A DNA stretch of 64,000 nucleotides from Gallionellales bacterium GWA2_54_124 (GTDB lineage Bacteria > Pseudomonadota > Gammaproteobacteria > Burkholderiales > Gallionellaceae), in NCBI GenBank assembly GCA_001801025.1, contig MGWO01000007.1, positions 248,001 through 312,000 of the forward strand. The letters run 5' to 3'. Both the position numbers and the translations under genes were made by a program. How positions within the stretch are numbered: position 1 is the stretch's first letter; every line of letters begins with the position of its first letter. The notes under the pieces were generated by a model. That model ran no database searches, was not told the DNA's origin, and saw only the letters and a list, made by a program, of their open reading frames with translations. Below are positions 9,484 to 18,623 of this stretch, in pieces.

Positions 9484-10556
9484 ATCCTATCAGTATTGCT
9501 TACGATCATCCGGGGTGTTTGACTGCATCTGCATGGGCACAGGTGCCGCAGGAGGCGGATGCGCATGAGAAACCTGAGCTGATTGCGCGCATCAAACGCC
9601 TGTTGATAGAGCGGGATGCCGTTCTGGTGGCGCATTATTACGTGCATCCGGATTTACAGGATTTAGCGGAATCGACCGGCGGCATCGTTTCCGATTCGCT
9701 GGATATGGCGAACTTCGGTCATCAGCATAAGGCTAAAACCATCGTCGTCGCAGGTGTGCGTTTCATGGGCGAGACGGCCAAAATTCTCAATCCTGAAAAA
9801 CGCGTGCTGATGCCGGAACTCGCGGCGGAATGCTCGCTCGATCTGGGGTGTCCGGCGGACGAGTTTGCCGCATTTTGCGATGCACATCCGGATCGTACCG
9901 TGGTCGTTTACGCCAATACCAGTGCTGCCGTGAAGGCGCGTGCCGACTGGATGGTCACCAGTTCCATCGCGCTCCCGGTGGTTAAACATCTGCACGAACA
10001 GGGCAAAAAAATCCTCTGGGCGCCGGATCGACATCTGGGCGGCTATATCCAGGAGCAGACGGGGGCGGACATGCTGCTCTGGCAGGGCGCTTGCGTGGTG
10101 CACGATGAATATAAGGCGCGTGAACTCATCGAATTAAAAGCGCAGTACCCGGGTTGTCAGGTGCTGGTGCATCCTGAATCGCCGCGTGCGGTCGTGCAAT
10201 TAGCCGATGTGATCGGCTCCACCACGCAGCTGATCAATGCCGCCCGTGCATCTGACGCCCGCGTGTTTATCGTCGCCACCGACAACGGTATTCTGCACAA
10301 GATGCGCACGCTGTGTCCTGACAAGCTCTTTTTGGAAGCGCCGACCGCCGGAAAAGGGGCCAATTGCACCAGTTGCAGCCATTGCCCGTGGATGGCGATG
10401 AACGGGCTGATCAGTCTGGCTTTGGTGCTCGAAACCGGTACGAATGAAATTTTTGTCGATCCTGCTATTATTCCCCGCGCAGTTCAGCCCATACACCGCA
10501 TGCTGGATTTTGCACGCCAGATCAAACTGCCGCCTCGCGGCATCGGTAACGTCTGA
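9480..10556 (+). CDS. nadA: Quinolinate synthase
   Basis: Condenses iminoaspartate with dihydroxyacetone phosphate to quinolinate in NAD synthesis, using a [4Fe-4S] cluster. Three cluster cysteines are at 118, 205 and 302, each exactly five positions later than E. coli Cys113, 200 and 297. Extra cysteines form CTSCSHC at 296-302. The motif [14 protein letters not shown] is typical. The start ATG overlaps the nudB stop; a longer upstream frame exists but would run through nudB. The length is 358 residues. The 196 bases after the stop hold no gene or terminator that I can see. Confidence 0.95.
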   Translation: MNPISIAYDHPGCLTASAWAQVPQEADAHEKPELIARIKRLLIERDAVLVAHYYVHPDLQDLAESTGGIVSDSLDMANFGHQHKAKTIVVAGVRFMGETAKILNPEKRVLMPELAAECSLDLGCPADEFAAFCDAHPDRTVVVYANTSAAVKARADWMVTSSIALPVVKHLHEQGKKILWAPDRHLGGYIQEQTGADMLLWQGACVVHDEYKARELIELKAQYPGCQVLVHPESPRAVVQLADVIGSTTQLINAARASDARVFIVATDNGILHKMRTLCPDKLFLEAPTAGKGANCTSCSHCPWMAMNGLISLALVLETGTNEIFVDPAIIPRAVQPIHRMLDFARQIKLPPRGIGNV

Positions 10557-10752
10557 GTTTTTCAGCAGGCCATGCTGACGGTGCTCGTGTGAATGCGGGC
10601 AAGCGTCCCATCAAAAAATGAAAAAAAATCGCTAGTCATGTATAGTTCTCTCGCCACAGGTCATGATTTTTCGCATGCGAGCTTCAAGGGATGTGGGTAG
10701 CGTAACTTCGCACGATTTATCTCATCAATGCTATTTTGCCGGGAGAGAAAAA

Positions 10753-11256
10753 ATGAATCGCTATGGACTGATTGTTGCTTTACTATCCCTGTTGCTTGCC
10801 GCATGTAGCGGTACCCGAAACTATTCTGACGGAGAAGCGTTTCGTTCTGATTCGCGTTACAGCAGGGATTTTTCTGTCGCGCCTGTTCCTGTTTGTGAGG
10901 CTGCCCGCCGTGTGCTGCTCAGGGATGGTTATATTGTCGATGCGGGTGCTGGAGAGCGAATCACTGGCGCCAAAGAATTTCAGGTGGATGACAATCAGCA
11001 GGCTCAGCTGCGCCTCTATGTGAACTGCAGCGTGCGTGCTTTGGGTTCCACTTTGTTTGTTACTGCCACGGAAGAGCATTTTGACATTAAAACCAGCCGT
11101 AAGAGTACGTCGCTCGGTATTCCGCTGCTGTTTCCTATCTCGGTTAGCAACAGCAGCGAAGTCGACGCTCAGGTGAAGGTGCGCGGCGAAATGGTGCGCG
11201 ATAAAGACTTTTACGAGCGCTTTTATCGCGGCGTTAATCAGGAGCTTTCCCGCTGA
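10753..11256 (+). CDS. DUF2242-like outer-membrane lipoprotein
   Basis: A 167-residue protein with a lipoprotein signal peptide: a hydrophobic core then LLAAC-S, with the lipidated Cys at residue 19. Ser/Gly at +2/+3 favours the outer membrane. The body contains paired cysteines and the ending VRGEMVRDKDFYERFYRGVNQEL, which resembles DUF2242 proteins of betaproteobacteria. The start was chosen from the GGGAGAGAAAA ribosome site. A longer frame from 10663 has no such site. Function is unknown. It is likely monocistronic and separated from the following nuclease gene by 60 bases. Confidence 0.75.
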   Translation: MNRYGLIVALLSLLLAACSGTRNYSDGEAFRSDSRYSRDFSVAPVPVCEAARRVLLRDGYIVDAGAGERITGAKEFQVDDNQQAQLRLYVNCSVRALGSTLFVTATEEHFDIKTSRKSTSLGIPLLFPISVSNSSEVDAQVKVRGEMVRDKDFYERFYRGVNQELSR

Positions 11257-11316
11257 TTCATGTCGAGCGTGGCACGGATGAGTTAACCGCACCGATGCAA
11301 GGAATCAAACGCAATC

Positions 11317-12066
11317 ATGCAAGCCCTTACTGTTGCTACCTACAATATCCACAAAGGATTCTCCCACTTTAATAGCCGTGTGGTGATGCACGAATTGCGC
11401 GAGCGGCTGCATGAGCTGAATGCGGATATCGTGTTCTTGCAGGAAGTGCAGGGGGCGCATACAGGGCACGCCGGGCGTTTTGCCAATTACCCTGAAGGCG
11501 CGCATCACGAATTTATCGCCGACCGGCGCTGGCCGCATTCTGCCTATGGCAAGAATTGCGTGTATGAGGCGGGCCATCACGGCAATGCAATTTTGAGCCG
11601 TTATCCCATCGTGAAGACCCTCAATACTGATATATCCGCACATCGTTTCGAGAGTCGCGGCCTGCTGCATTGCGAGATCGAGTTGCCGGATGGGCAGCGA
11701 CTACATAGCCTGTGTGCGCATTTCGGACTGTTTTCCCGTGGGCGGCGCGCGCAAACGCGTGCACTGATTGAGTACGTGCAGCATGAAATTCCGTCCGATG
11801 CACAGGTGATCATCGCCGGTGATTTTAACGATTGGCGCAATCAGATGGGGGCTGTCATCGCGAGTGAACTTGGCATGCACGATGTATTTCAGTTGCACGG
11901 CGGTCGTGTCGCGCGCAGCTTTCCGGCGCGTCTGCCTCTGTTTCGACTCGATCGGATCTATATGCGCGGATTTACGGTGGCGCAAGCCGAGGTGCATGCC
12001 GGCGGCGCGTGGCAACGACTGTCGGATCATGCGGCAATATCGGCGACGTTGCAGCGCAATGTCTGA
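11317..12066 (+). CDS. Endonuclease/exonuclease/phosphatase family protein
   Basis: Metal-dependent phosphodiesterase fold: TYNIHKGFSH near the N-terminus, FLQEVQG with the metal-binding Glu (residues 45-51), IIAGDFNDW (Asp/Asn catalytic pair), and RLDRIYMRG and LSDHAAISA at the end with the catalytic His. Length 249. It overlaps clsB by eight bases, so the two are co-translated. That recurring pairing suggests a role in phospholipid or membrane metabolism, but the substrate is not known. Confidence 0.85.
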   Translation: MQALTVATYNIHKGFSHFNSRVVMHELRERLHELNADIVFLQEVQGAHTGHAGRFANYPEGAHHEFIADRRWPHSAYGKNCVYEAGHHGNAILSRYPIVKTLNTDISAHRFESRGLLHCEIELPDGQRLHSLCAHFGLFSRGRRAQTRALIEYVQHEIPSDAQVIIAGDFNDWRNQMGAVIASELGMHDVFQLHGGRVARSFPARLPLFRLDRIYMRGFTVAQAEVHAGGAWQRLSDHAAISATLQRNV

Positions 12067-13189
12067 CGTTTTTCAAGTCGAGGGGAATGAGCTGGCGTTG
12101 CTGCAAAATGGCGCGGCGTATTTTCCACAGCTATGCGCTGACATCGATGCGGCGCACCACTTCGTGTATCTGGAAACCTATATTTTTGCTGCAGATCAGG
12201 CAGGACGCGCTGTCAGCAATGCCCTGCAGCGCGCCGCACGCCGCGGTGTGATTGTCCGTGTGCTGATGGATGGTTTTGGTGCGGCCGATTTTTCACCGGT
12301 CTGGCTGGACGAGTTCAAATCAGCCGGAGTGCAAGTGCACTTTTTCAGGCGTGAGCTGTATCGTTTTAAGCTGCGTCGCCATCGTTTGCGGCGTATGCAT
12401 CGCAAGCTTATCGCGATTGATGACGAATTGGCCTATATCGGTGGCATCAATATCATCGATGACGGGGTTGTGCCGCGTTTTGACTTCGCCGTACGTCTGA
12501 GCGGTACTGTTGCGGTTGAAATTCATGCCACGATGCGCAGGATGTGGAATGCTGTCGCGTGGGCCAGTGGCAAGCGTATGGCGCGTGATGTCAGTCACGG
12601 GCGCGCTGTTGGCACTCGTGTCGTCGTCGTGCTGCGGGATAATCTTCGCCATCGCCGCGATATTGAACGCGCCTACTTGAAACAGATCAGTACGGCAATG
12701 CGCGAGGTGGTGATCGCGAATGCTTATTTTTTGCCGGGACGGATTTTTCGCCGTACGCTGATACAGGCGGCCAGACGCGGCGTGCGCGTGGTGTTGCTGC
12801 TGCAAGGCCGGGCTGAAAATCGCCTGCTGCATTATGCAACCCGTGCGCTCTACGTCCAACTGCTGGCGGCTGGAATCGAAATCTATGAATATCAGCCGGG
12901 ATTTTTGCACGCCAAGGTGGCGGTCGTTGATGGCGCGTGGGCAACGGTGGGTTCGTCCAACATCGATCCGTTCAGCCTGATGCTCGCCCGTGAAGCGAAT
13001 CTGATGGTGTTTGATGTCGCATTTGCCGATTGTTTGCGGGATAAACTGATGACTGCTATTGCGTATAGTGCGGTGCGCATAGAAGCGGATCATAAAAATG
13101 GCTGGGGCTCTCGTCTGCTGGCCAGACTGAGCTATGCTACCGTGCGCATGGTGATCGGTGTACTGGGATACGGGAAAAGTGTGATCTGA
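12059..13189 (+). CDS. clsB: Cardiolipin synthase B
   Basis: Phospholipase D superfamily enzyme that makes cardiolipin (and phosphatidylglycerol) in the inner membrane. Two HKD motifs are complete: His114/Lys116/Asp121 (HRKLIAIDD) and His284/Lys286/Asp291 (HAKVAVVDG). There is no N-terminal transmembrane pair, which separates ClsB from ClsA. The length is 376 residues. The start inside the EEP gene was preferred because the protein begins MSDVFQVEGNELALLQNG as in relatives; the longer open frame through the upstream gene is not plausible. The stop overlaps the next small gene by one base. Confidence 0.9.
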   Translation: MSDVFQVEGNELALLQNGAAYFPQLCADIDAAHHFVYLETYIFAADQAGRAVSNALQRAARRGVIVRVLMDGFGAADFSPVWLDEFKSAGVQVHFFRRELYRFKLRRHRLRRMHRKLIAIDDELAYIGGINIIDDGVVPRFDFAVRLSGTVAVEIHATMRRMWNAVAWASGKRMARDVSHGRAVGTRVVVVLRDNLRHRRDIERAYLKQISTAMREVVIANAYFLPGRIFRRTLIQAARRGVRVVLLLQGRAENRLLHYATRALYVQLLAAGIEIYEYQPGFLHAKVAVVDGAWATVGSSNIDPFSLMLAREANLMVFDVAFADCLRDKLMTAIAYSAVRIEADHKNGWGSRLLARLSYATVRMVIGVLGYGKSVI

Positions 13190-13371
13190 TGCAGCAGGAT
13201 ATCGTGCGCTGCCGCGACTGCCGGCATTATTATGTGACGCATCAGGCGGATTTCAGGTATGGCTGCCGTGCGCTGGACTTTAAAAGCCGTCGTGAGCCGG
13301 CGACTGAGGTGCGGGAGGCATCCGGTCAGTCTTGTCAGTATTTTTACCGCAAAACAGCCTGTGTCGTTTGA
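13189..13371 (+). CDS. Small Cys-rich hypothetical protein (60 aa)
   Basis: 60 residues with Cys8-x2-Cys11, then Cys26, Cys49 and Cys58, and several His/Arg/Tyr residues between them, suggesting a small metal-binding fold. The start overlaps the clsB stop (TGATG), which supports coupled translation. The composition matches neighbouring genes. No function can be assigned. Confidence 0.6.
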   Translation: MQQDIVRCRDCRHYYVTHQADFRYGCRALDFKSRREPATEVREASGQSCQYFYRKTACVV

Positions 13372-13437
13372 TGTTCTGATGTCAGGCGTCATCAGGGGCA
13401 TTCAACATCCCTTGTCGCGATGGGGCAGACCTGAGGC

Positions 13438-13443
13438 TATAAT
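13438..13443 (+). promoter_or_regulatory. Candidate -10 box upstream of the ABC exporter gene
   Basis: TATAAT 29 bases before the ATG. A weak TTGTCG lies upstream, but with a 20-base spacer. Confidence 0.35.
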
Positions 13444-13471
13444 CATCGCCTACTGATTTTACTTAACTGTC

Positions 13472-15268
13472 ATGCAATCACATTCAACTTCATCCTCTGA
13501 ACACGACACGCAAGGTGGCTGGCAGACGCTGCGCTCGCTCGTCCCCTATCTGATGGAATTCAAGGGGCGGGTGATACTGGCGATGAGTCTGTTGATCCTC
13601 GCCAAACTGGCCAACGTCGCCGTGCCCTTGGTGCTCAAGCAGATCATCGACGCGCTGGATAAATCCCATGCGGTGCTGATAGTTCCTGTGTCGCTGATCG
13701 TGGGCTACGGGTTATTGCGCCTGATGAGCACATTGTTCGGTGAGTTGCGCGATGCGGTGTTTGCCAAGGTGACGCAAAGGGCGATCCGGCGCGTTGCGCT
13801 GCAGGTGTTCGAGCATTTGCACAGTTTAAGTCTGCGCTTTCATCTGGATCGTCAGACCGGGGGGGTGTCGCGGGACATCGACCGGGGCACGCGCGGCATC
13901 GGCTTTTTGCTCAATTTCATGCTGTTCAATATCTTGCCAACTTTGCTCGAAATCGGTCTGGTGGCGGCGATACTGCTGAACAAATACAATCCTTGGTTTG
14001 CCGGCATCACCTTTGTGACGCTAATTTGCTATATCGGTTTTACGCTGTTCGTCACCGAGTGGCGCATGGTGGTCAGACGCACCATGAATGAGCTCGATTC
14101 CAAGGCGAACAGCCGTGCGATCGATAGTCTTCTCAATTATGAAACGGTGAAATATTTCGGGAACGAGCAGTATGAGGCGCGCCGTTACGATCACAACATG
14201 GAGCACTGGGAGACGGCGGCGGTGCGTAACCAGACATCGCTCGCCTTCTTGAATGCCGGGCAGAGCGTGATCATCGCCATCGGCATCACGGCATTGATGT
14301 GGCTGGCGGCCGATGATGTGGTTAACGGTACGATGACCGTAGGTGACCTGGTGCTGATCAACGTCTTCATGCTGCAGTTATACATGCCGCTGCATTTTCT
14401 GGGTTTCGTTTATCGCGAGATCCGTCACGCACTGGCTGACATGGAAAAAATGTTCGGTTTGCTGCATCAGGCGCGGGAAGTCGCCGATGCGCCGGCAGCA
14501 CCGGATTTATCCGTCGGATCTGCCGAAGTTCAGTTTGAACAGGTCGCTTTCAGCTATAACCCGGACAGGCAAATATTGTATGACGTGAATTTTACGATTC
14601 CGGCAGGGCATACCGTGGCGGTGGTGGGATCGAGCGGCGCGGGTAAGTCGACGCTTTCGCGCCTGCTGTTTCGCTTTTACGATGTGCAGGGCGGCTGTTT
14701 GCGCATCAACGGTCAGGATATTCGCACGGTGACGCAAAGCAGTCTGCGTGCTTCTATCGGCATCGTGCCGCAGGACACCGTGCTGTTCAACGATACCATT
14801 TACTACAATATCGCCTATGGGAAGCCGGATGCCGATCGGGATGCGGTCATCGCGGCGGCTCAGGCGGCACATATTCACGAATTTATTGAGACCTTACCGA
14901 TGGGGTACGAGACTCAGGTTGGTGAGCGCGGGCTTAAACTCTCAGGCGGTGAAAAGCAGCGCGTAGCGATTGCACGGGCGATTTTGAAAAATCCGGCTAT
15001 TCTTATTTTCGACGAAGCGACCTCGGCGCTGGACTCCAAGTCGGAGAAGGCGATACAGGGTGAATTGCGCAGTATTGCGAAAAACCGCACAACGCTGATC
15101 ATCGCCCACCGCCTTTCAACGGTAGTTGATGCTGACCAGATACTGGTAATGGATCAGGGGCGCATCGTGGAGCAGGGTGAGCATAACGAACTTTTACAGC
15201 GCAACGGCGTGTACACGCAAATGTGGAATCTTCAGAAACGTGTCGAGCAAGAGCCGCCTGAATGTTGA
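13472..15268 (+). CDS. ATM1-type ABC exporter (half transporter)
   Basis: An N-terminal six-helix transmembrane domain (about residues 25-330) is fused to an ATPase domain: Walker A GSSGAGKST near 387, signature LSGGEKQR near 490, Walker B ILIFDEATSALD near 510, and H-loop IIAHRLSTV near 545. The TM segments and the 598-residue length match the ATM1/HMT1/ABCB7 group, whose bacterial members export glutathione-linked metals or thiol compounds and confer heavy-metal tolerance. It would act as a homodimer in the inner membrane. An MsbA-like lipid flippase is less likely given the sequence pattern. The substrate is inferred. Confidence 0.85.
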   Translation: MQSHSTSSSEHDTQGGWQTLRSLVPYLMEFKGRVILAMSLLILAKLANVAVPLVLKQIIDALDKSHAVLIVPVSLIVGYGLLRLMSTLFGELRDAVFAKVTQRAIRRVALQVFEHLHSLSLRFHLDRQTGGVSRDIDRGTRGIGFLLNFMLFNILPTLLEIGLVAAILLNKYNPWFAGITFVTLICYIGFTLFVTEWRMVVRRTMNELDSKANSRAIDSLLNYETVKYFGNEQYEARRYDHNMEHWETAAVRNQTSLAFLNAGQSVIIAIGITALMWLAADDVVNGTMTVGDLVLINVFMLQLYMPLHFLGFVYREIRHALADMEKMFGLLHQAREVADAPAAPDLSVGSAEVQFEQVAFSYNPDRQILYDVNFTIPAGHTVAVVGSSGAGKSTLSRLLFRFYDVQGGCLRINGQDIRTVTQSSLRASIGIVPQDTVLFNDTIYYNIAYGKPDADRDAVIAAAQAAHIHEFIETLPMGYETQVGERGLKLSGGEKQRVAIARAILKNPAILIFDEATSALDSKSEKAIQGELRSIAKNRTTLIIAHRLSTVVDADQILVMDQGRIVEQGEHNELLQRNGVYTQMWNLQKRVEQEPPEC

Positions 15269-15332
15269 TTTATATTGATTTATTTTTGTTTTGGGGTATT
15301 CTTTTGCCCTATAGGTGTAATGGGAGCAAAAA

Positions 15333-16376
15333 ATGAAAAAATTACTATTGGTTTGTATTCTGGCAAGTTACGGTGTAGTCGCACAAGCCGCCGAGCATAA
15401 GGCCGTTCAGCATCACAAACGCGCGGTCGCGCAGCATGCCAAACATCCTGCTAAGCATGCTACCGTGCAGCATGCCAAGCGTGCTGCCGTCCGTGCAACA
15501 AAGCGTCCTCAGGTGCATCACGCGTTGCGTCAAAGTGAGTCAGAAGGCATTCGCGTTGCGGAAAAATTTGATACACAATTGTCCTCAGCGGCCTTTCAGC
15601 CGGTTTCAAGTCCTAAGTTGGCATCTTCTATTGCGCTGATTTACGATGAGCAGACTCAGCGCCCTTTGTATACCAAGAATCCGGATGCGGTCGCGCCGAT
15701 TGCCTCCATTACCAAACTGATGACTGCGATGGTGGTGCTGGATGCCGAGCCGGATCTGAATGAGTCGCTCAGTGTGGGGGAGGCGGATTTTGATATTCTG
15801 AAGGGTACGCACTCTCGTTTGGGGGTGGGCACGACCTTCATTCGCAGTGAGATGCTTAAACTGGCGTTGATGTCGTCGGAAAATCGCGCGGCGTCCGTGC
15901 TGGCCCGTAATTATCCGGGAGGCATGGCTGCTGCGGTGGCTGCCATGAATGCGAAGGCGCGCAAACTCGGCATGACACACACGACCTTCCGCGATCCGAC
16001 GGGACTTAATAGCGAGAATGTCTCTACGGCACGCGATCTGGTCAAAATGGTGGCCGCGGCGCGTAACTATAAACTGATCCATCAGTACACCACGACGGCC
16101 ACGCATTCGGTAGAAGGCGCGCGCGGACGTGAGTTGACGTTCAACAACACCAACCCGCTGGTCAAAAATGCATCGTGGGAAATCGGCGTCAGTAAGACCG
16201 GTTACATCAACGAAGCAGGGCGTTGTCTGGTGATGCAGGCGCAAATTCGCCAGCGTCCGGTCATTATTGTGTTGCTCGACTCTGTTGGTAAAACAACCCG
16301 TATCGGAGATGCAAATCGCGTCAAGAAATGGATTGAAAGTACCAGCACGCAGGGTCGCGTAGCCAGTCGCGGTTAA
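15333..16376 (+). CDS. pbpG: D-alanyl-D-alanine endopeptidase (PBP7 family)
   Basis: Periplasmic peptidoglycan hydrolase that cuts cross-links. The signal peptide is about residues 1-20. The S11-peptidase motifs are complete: SxxK at 125-128 (SITK), SxN at 182-184 (SEN), KTG at 288-290. Between the signal peptide and the catalytic domain lies an unusual His/Lys/Ala-rich stretch (residues 22-66) with repeated AKH/AKR units, absent from classical PBP7. It may bind cell-wall polyanions or metal. A terminator follows within ten bases. Confidence 0.9.
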   Translation: MKKLLLVCILASYGVVAQAAEHKAVQHHKRAVAQHAKHPAKHATVQHAKRAAVRATKRPQVHHALRQSESEGIRVAEKFDTQLSSAAFQPVSSPKLASSIALIYDEQTQRPLYTKNPDAVAPIASITKLMTAMVVLDAEPDLNESLSVGEADFDILKGTHSRLGVGTTFIRSEMLKLALMSSENRAASVLARNYPGGMAAAVAAMNAKARKLGMTHTTFRDPTGLNSENVSTARDLVKMVAAARNYKLIHQYTTTATHSVEGARGRELTFNNTNPLVKNASWEIGVSKTGYINEAGRCLVMQAQIRQRPVIIVLLDSVGKTTRIGDANRVKKWIESTSTQGRVASRG

Positions 16377-16381
16377 TTGAT

Positions 16382-16407
16382 AAGGGGTGATTCGTCACCC
16401 CTTTATT
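16382..16407 (+). terminator. Intrinsic terminator after pbpG
   Basis: 9-bp perfect stem AAGGGGTGA / TCACCCCTT with a TTCG tetraloop, followed by a short T-rich stretch. Confidence 0.8.
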
Positions 16408-16854
16408 ATGTACGAAGGTTTTTTACTCCTTGCACTCGTGGCAGTGGTGGTTTTGGCGATCAGGCCCGGAACAGCCAATCCTGTTGTCATTCATCAGGCT
16501 GGCCTTCATGCCACCCTCGCGCCTCAGTTGCAGCGCACACAGGGCTTTTTGGAGCAGATCGCAAACTCGTTTGCAGGGGATAAAACCTGCGATATTGCCA
16601 CGCGGTATTTCGATGCGAGCGATCAGGCTGGCCGGTATCTGCTGGCTGCAGGGCTGCGTTCAGGTGTGTTTTATTTTCAGGCGATTCTGCCTCCCCTAAA
16701 GGGCGATGATGCGCAAATGCTGCGCCTGTTCTCCGAGCAGGTAATGATTGATATTCCCTGCAGGGAATATCAGGATAATTCAGATTTGTTGCTGCAGGCA
16801 GTCGGGACTACGGCTAAATTGATGAATATCACCTGTTTTAAATTTCCCGATTGA
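16408..16854 (+). CDS. Hypothetical membrane-anchored protein
   Basis: 148 residues starting MYEGFLLLALVAVVVLAIRPG, a single N-terminal membrane anchor, then a soluble domain with three cysteines (CDIATRYFD, DIPCREYQ, ITCFKF). I do not recognise the family. The ATG lies directly after the pbpG terminator and has no ribosome site; a GTG at 16387 is inside the hairpin. Expression is therefore uncertain, although base composition and protein-like sequence argue for a real gene. It is convergent with the diguanylate cyclase gene, with a 49-base gap. Confidence 0.55.
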   Translation: MYEGFLLLALVAVVVLAIRPGTANPVVIHQAGLHATLAPQLQRTQGFLEQIANSFAGDKTCDIATRYFDASDQAGRYLLAAGLRSGVFYFQAILPPLKGDDAQMLRLFSEQVMIDIPCREYQDNSDLLLQAVGTTAKLMNITCFKFPD

Positions 16855-16903
16855 TCCAATGCCCGTATTCAGTTTGGATGAGGTTCGCGTCAATGATTTC
16901 GAA

Positions 16904-18244
16904 TCAGTCGTCCGCAGGAATAACGGTGTTGCGACCGTTTAGTTTTGCCTGGTAAAGCGCTTTGTCCACGCGCTGCAACAGCATTTCCAGCGATTCGCCG
17001 CGCCGGTATTCTGCAGTGCCGATGCTGACGGTTACGGCAGATTCGGCTGGAATGTTGTTGCTTTCGATGTCCTGGCGGATGTGATTTGCGAGATTTGTGG
17101 CTGCACTCAAACTTGCAGCGGGCAATAGCACAGCGAATTCTTCTCCACCCCAACGAGCCAGCGTGTCGGTCGCGCGCAGTCGCTTTTTCACTGTGGTGCA
17201 CAAGGATTTCAGAACTTCGTCGCCAAACGGGTGGCCGTGTGTATCGTTGATTTTCTTGAAATGGTCGATGTCCAGCAGCAACAGTGAAAACGATGACTTT
17301 TCCTGGCGGTAGTATCTGCCGATTTCTGTTTCGATGGCTTGGTTGATCATGCGCCGGTTACCGACTCCTGTGAGCGGATCGGTCAATGACTCCTGCCTTA
17401 ACTTGTTGTTGTTTGTTTCTAGAACCTGCACAAGTTCACCCAGTTCGTGGGCGTGCAGTTTCATCAACTCGGCCCATCTGCCATAGGTAATGCTGATGAG
17501 TTCATGCTGGGTGATTACGCCGATGACCTTGCCTGCGTCATCTACAACGATAGCGCGTTTGAATTTGCGTAACTTCAGATGCTCGATGGCTGCCTTGATG
17601 GTTGCACTGCAATTGATTGTCCAGACAGGCGTGGTCATGTGGCAGCGAATAGGCAGTGTCATGTCGACATGGTCGCGGATCATGCGGATGATATCTTTGG
17701 TGGTAATGATTCCGGTAATCTGTCCTTGTTCTGCGATCAGCACGGCGTCTTCGGGGTAGATCAGCTGGTCTAGGACGGAATCGGTTGCTACGGACCCGCT
17801 GATCGTCTCAACACGGCCCTTTTCCAGTACTTCGGCCAGCGTTTTATGCTCCATCATCACAGCGGGGTCAACTGAGGCGAGTACGTCGGTGTAGGACACA
17901 ATGCCGTGCAATTCTCCTGCCGCGTTTTTAACGCCGAGATAACGGTTGTCCTTGCTGTTAAAAAAAGGCAATAGATGTAACACATTCTCATTTTCACTGA
18001 CATAAACCAGCAGATGCGGTTTTAGCAGATTGAGTTGAGCGGACATGCTGCGGCCTTCGCGGCGATATTTGATCAGATCCTCGACGGTGAAGATCGCATG
18101 ACCTTCCTCTACCTCGTAAATGACATCGCTCAGATTGTTCGATTCCATCATCACGATGGCGTCTTCAATTGTCGATGAGCCGGATGTTTGCACGACGCCC
18201 AGATGGGCAATTTCACCGGCAGTGGGGAAAAATGTATTGCTCAT
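16904..18244 (-). CDS. CBS-domain diguanylate cyclase (GGDEF)
   Basis: Makes c-di-GMP from two GTP. The C-terminal GGDEF domain carries the active-site motif GGEEF at 366-370 and an intact inhibitory site RATD at 357-360, five residues before it, so product feedback is expected. The N-terminal 255 residues hold CBS sequence: one pair at about 20-125 and another at about 137-255 (VIGVITQHELI). These usually sense adenine nucleotides. A short coiled linker lies at 260-285. There are no membrane segments, so the protein is cytoplasmic. Its product could feed the PilZ domain of the cellulose synthase encoded in this window, but that link is inference. Confidence 0.9.
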   Translation of the reverse strand: MSNTFFPTAGEIAHLGVVQTSGSSTIEDAIVMMESNNLSDVIYEVEEGHAIFTVEDLIKYRREGRSMSAQLNLLKPHLLVYVSENENVLHLLPFFNSKDNRYLGVKNAAGELHGIVSYTDVLASVDPAVMMEHKTLAEVLEKGRVETISGSVATDSVLDQLIYPEDAVLIAEQGQITGIITTKDIIRMIRDHVDMTLPIRCHMTTPVWTINCSATIKAAIEHLKLRKFKRAIVVDDAGKVIGVITQHELISITYGRWAELMKLHAHELGELVQVLETNNNKLRQESLTDPLTGVGNRRMINQAIETEIGRYYRQEKSSFSLLLLDIDHFKKINDTHGHPFGDEVLKSLCTTVKKRLRATDTLARWGGEEFAVLLPAASLSAATNLANHIRQDIESNNIPAESAVTVSIGTAEYRRGESLEMLLQRVDKALYQAKLNGRNTVIPADD

Positions 18245-18564
18245 GACAAACCCGCTCCTTAAAGGTGTGGCAAAATTTCAACAATAAATTACAAAATCAG
18301 CGGTTGTCCGGCGGGTTTGTAATGCTGATCAGGCGGTGTCAGCTACCGTACATGAATTCGAGTATTTCAACAATAAGACGAGGCGATGATTTTGCACGAT
18401 CGGATTCGTCCTAATCTTGCACGCTTTATAGCAGCACCAGATTATGACTCAGACTGTAAATGTCTTCGCCGAAACTATCGCTTACCGCAATATCAGGTTG
18501 TGGCTCTGCTTGCCGATGCTTGATGTACCGCCGTAATCTTGCCTTACTAATTGTGGATTGTGAC
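18245..18564. other. Intergenic region without a convincing gene
   Basis: The stretch between the cyclase start and the proB-side hairpins. A minus-strand frame ending at 18426 reads ...HNLVLL, oddly like the ProB C-terminus, but its 5' part overlaps proB and it has no ribosome site. No promoter pair was recognised. Confidence 0.4.
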
Positions 18565-18588
18565 TTCAGTTGCTGCTGCGCAACTGAA
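18565..18588 (-). terminator. Second hairpin downstream of proB
   Basis: Perfect 9-bp stem TTCAGTTGC / GCAACTGAA with a 6-base loop. It follows the first hairpin by 8 bases in the direction of proB transcription and has no clear U-tract. Confidence 0.45.
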
Positions 18589-18596
18589 ATCGAAAC

Positions 18597-18623
18597 TTGG
18601 TATTGCTTACAGCAATACCAAGT
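18597..18623 (-). terminator. Hairpin over the proB stop codon
   Basis: Perfect 11-bp stem CTTGGTATTGC / GCAATACCAAG. Its 5-base loop contains the proB stop codon TAA, and a T-rich stretch (TTTCGATTTC) follows on the minus strand. Confidence 0.6.
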
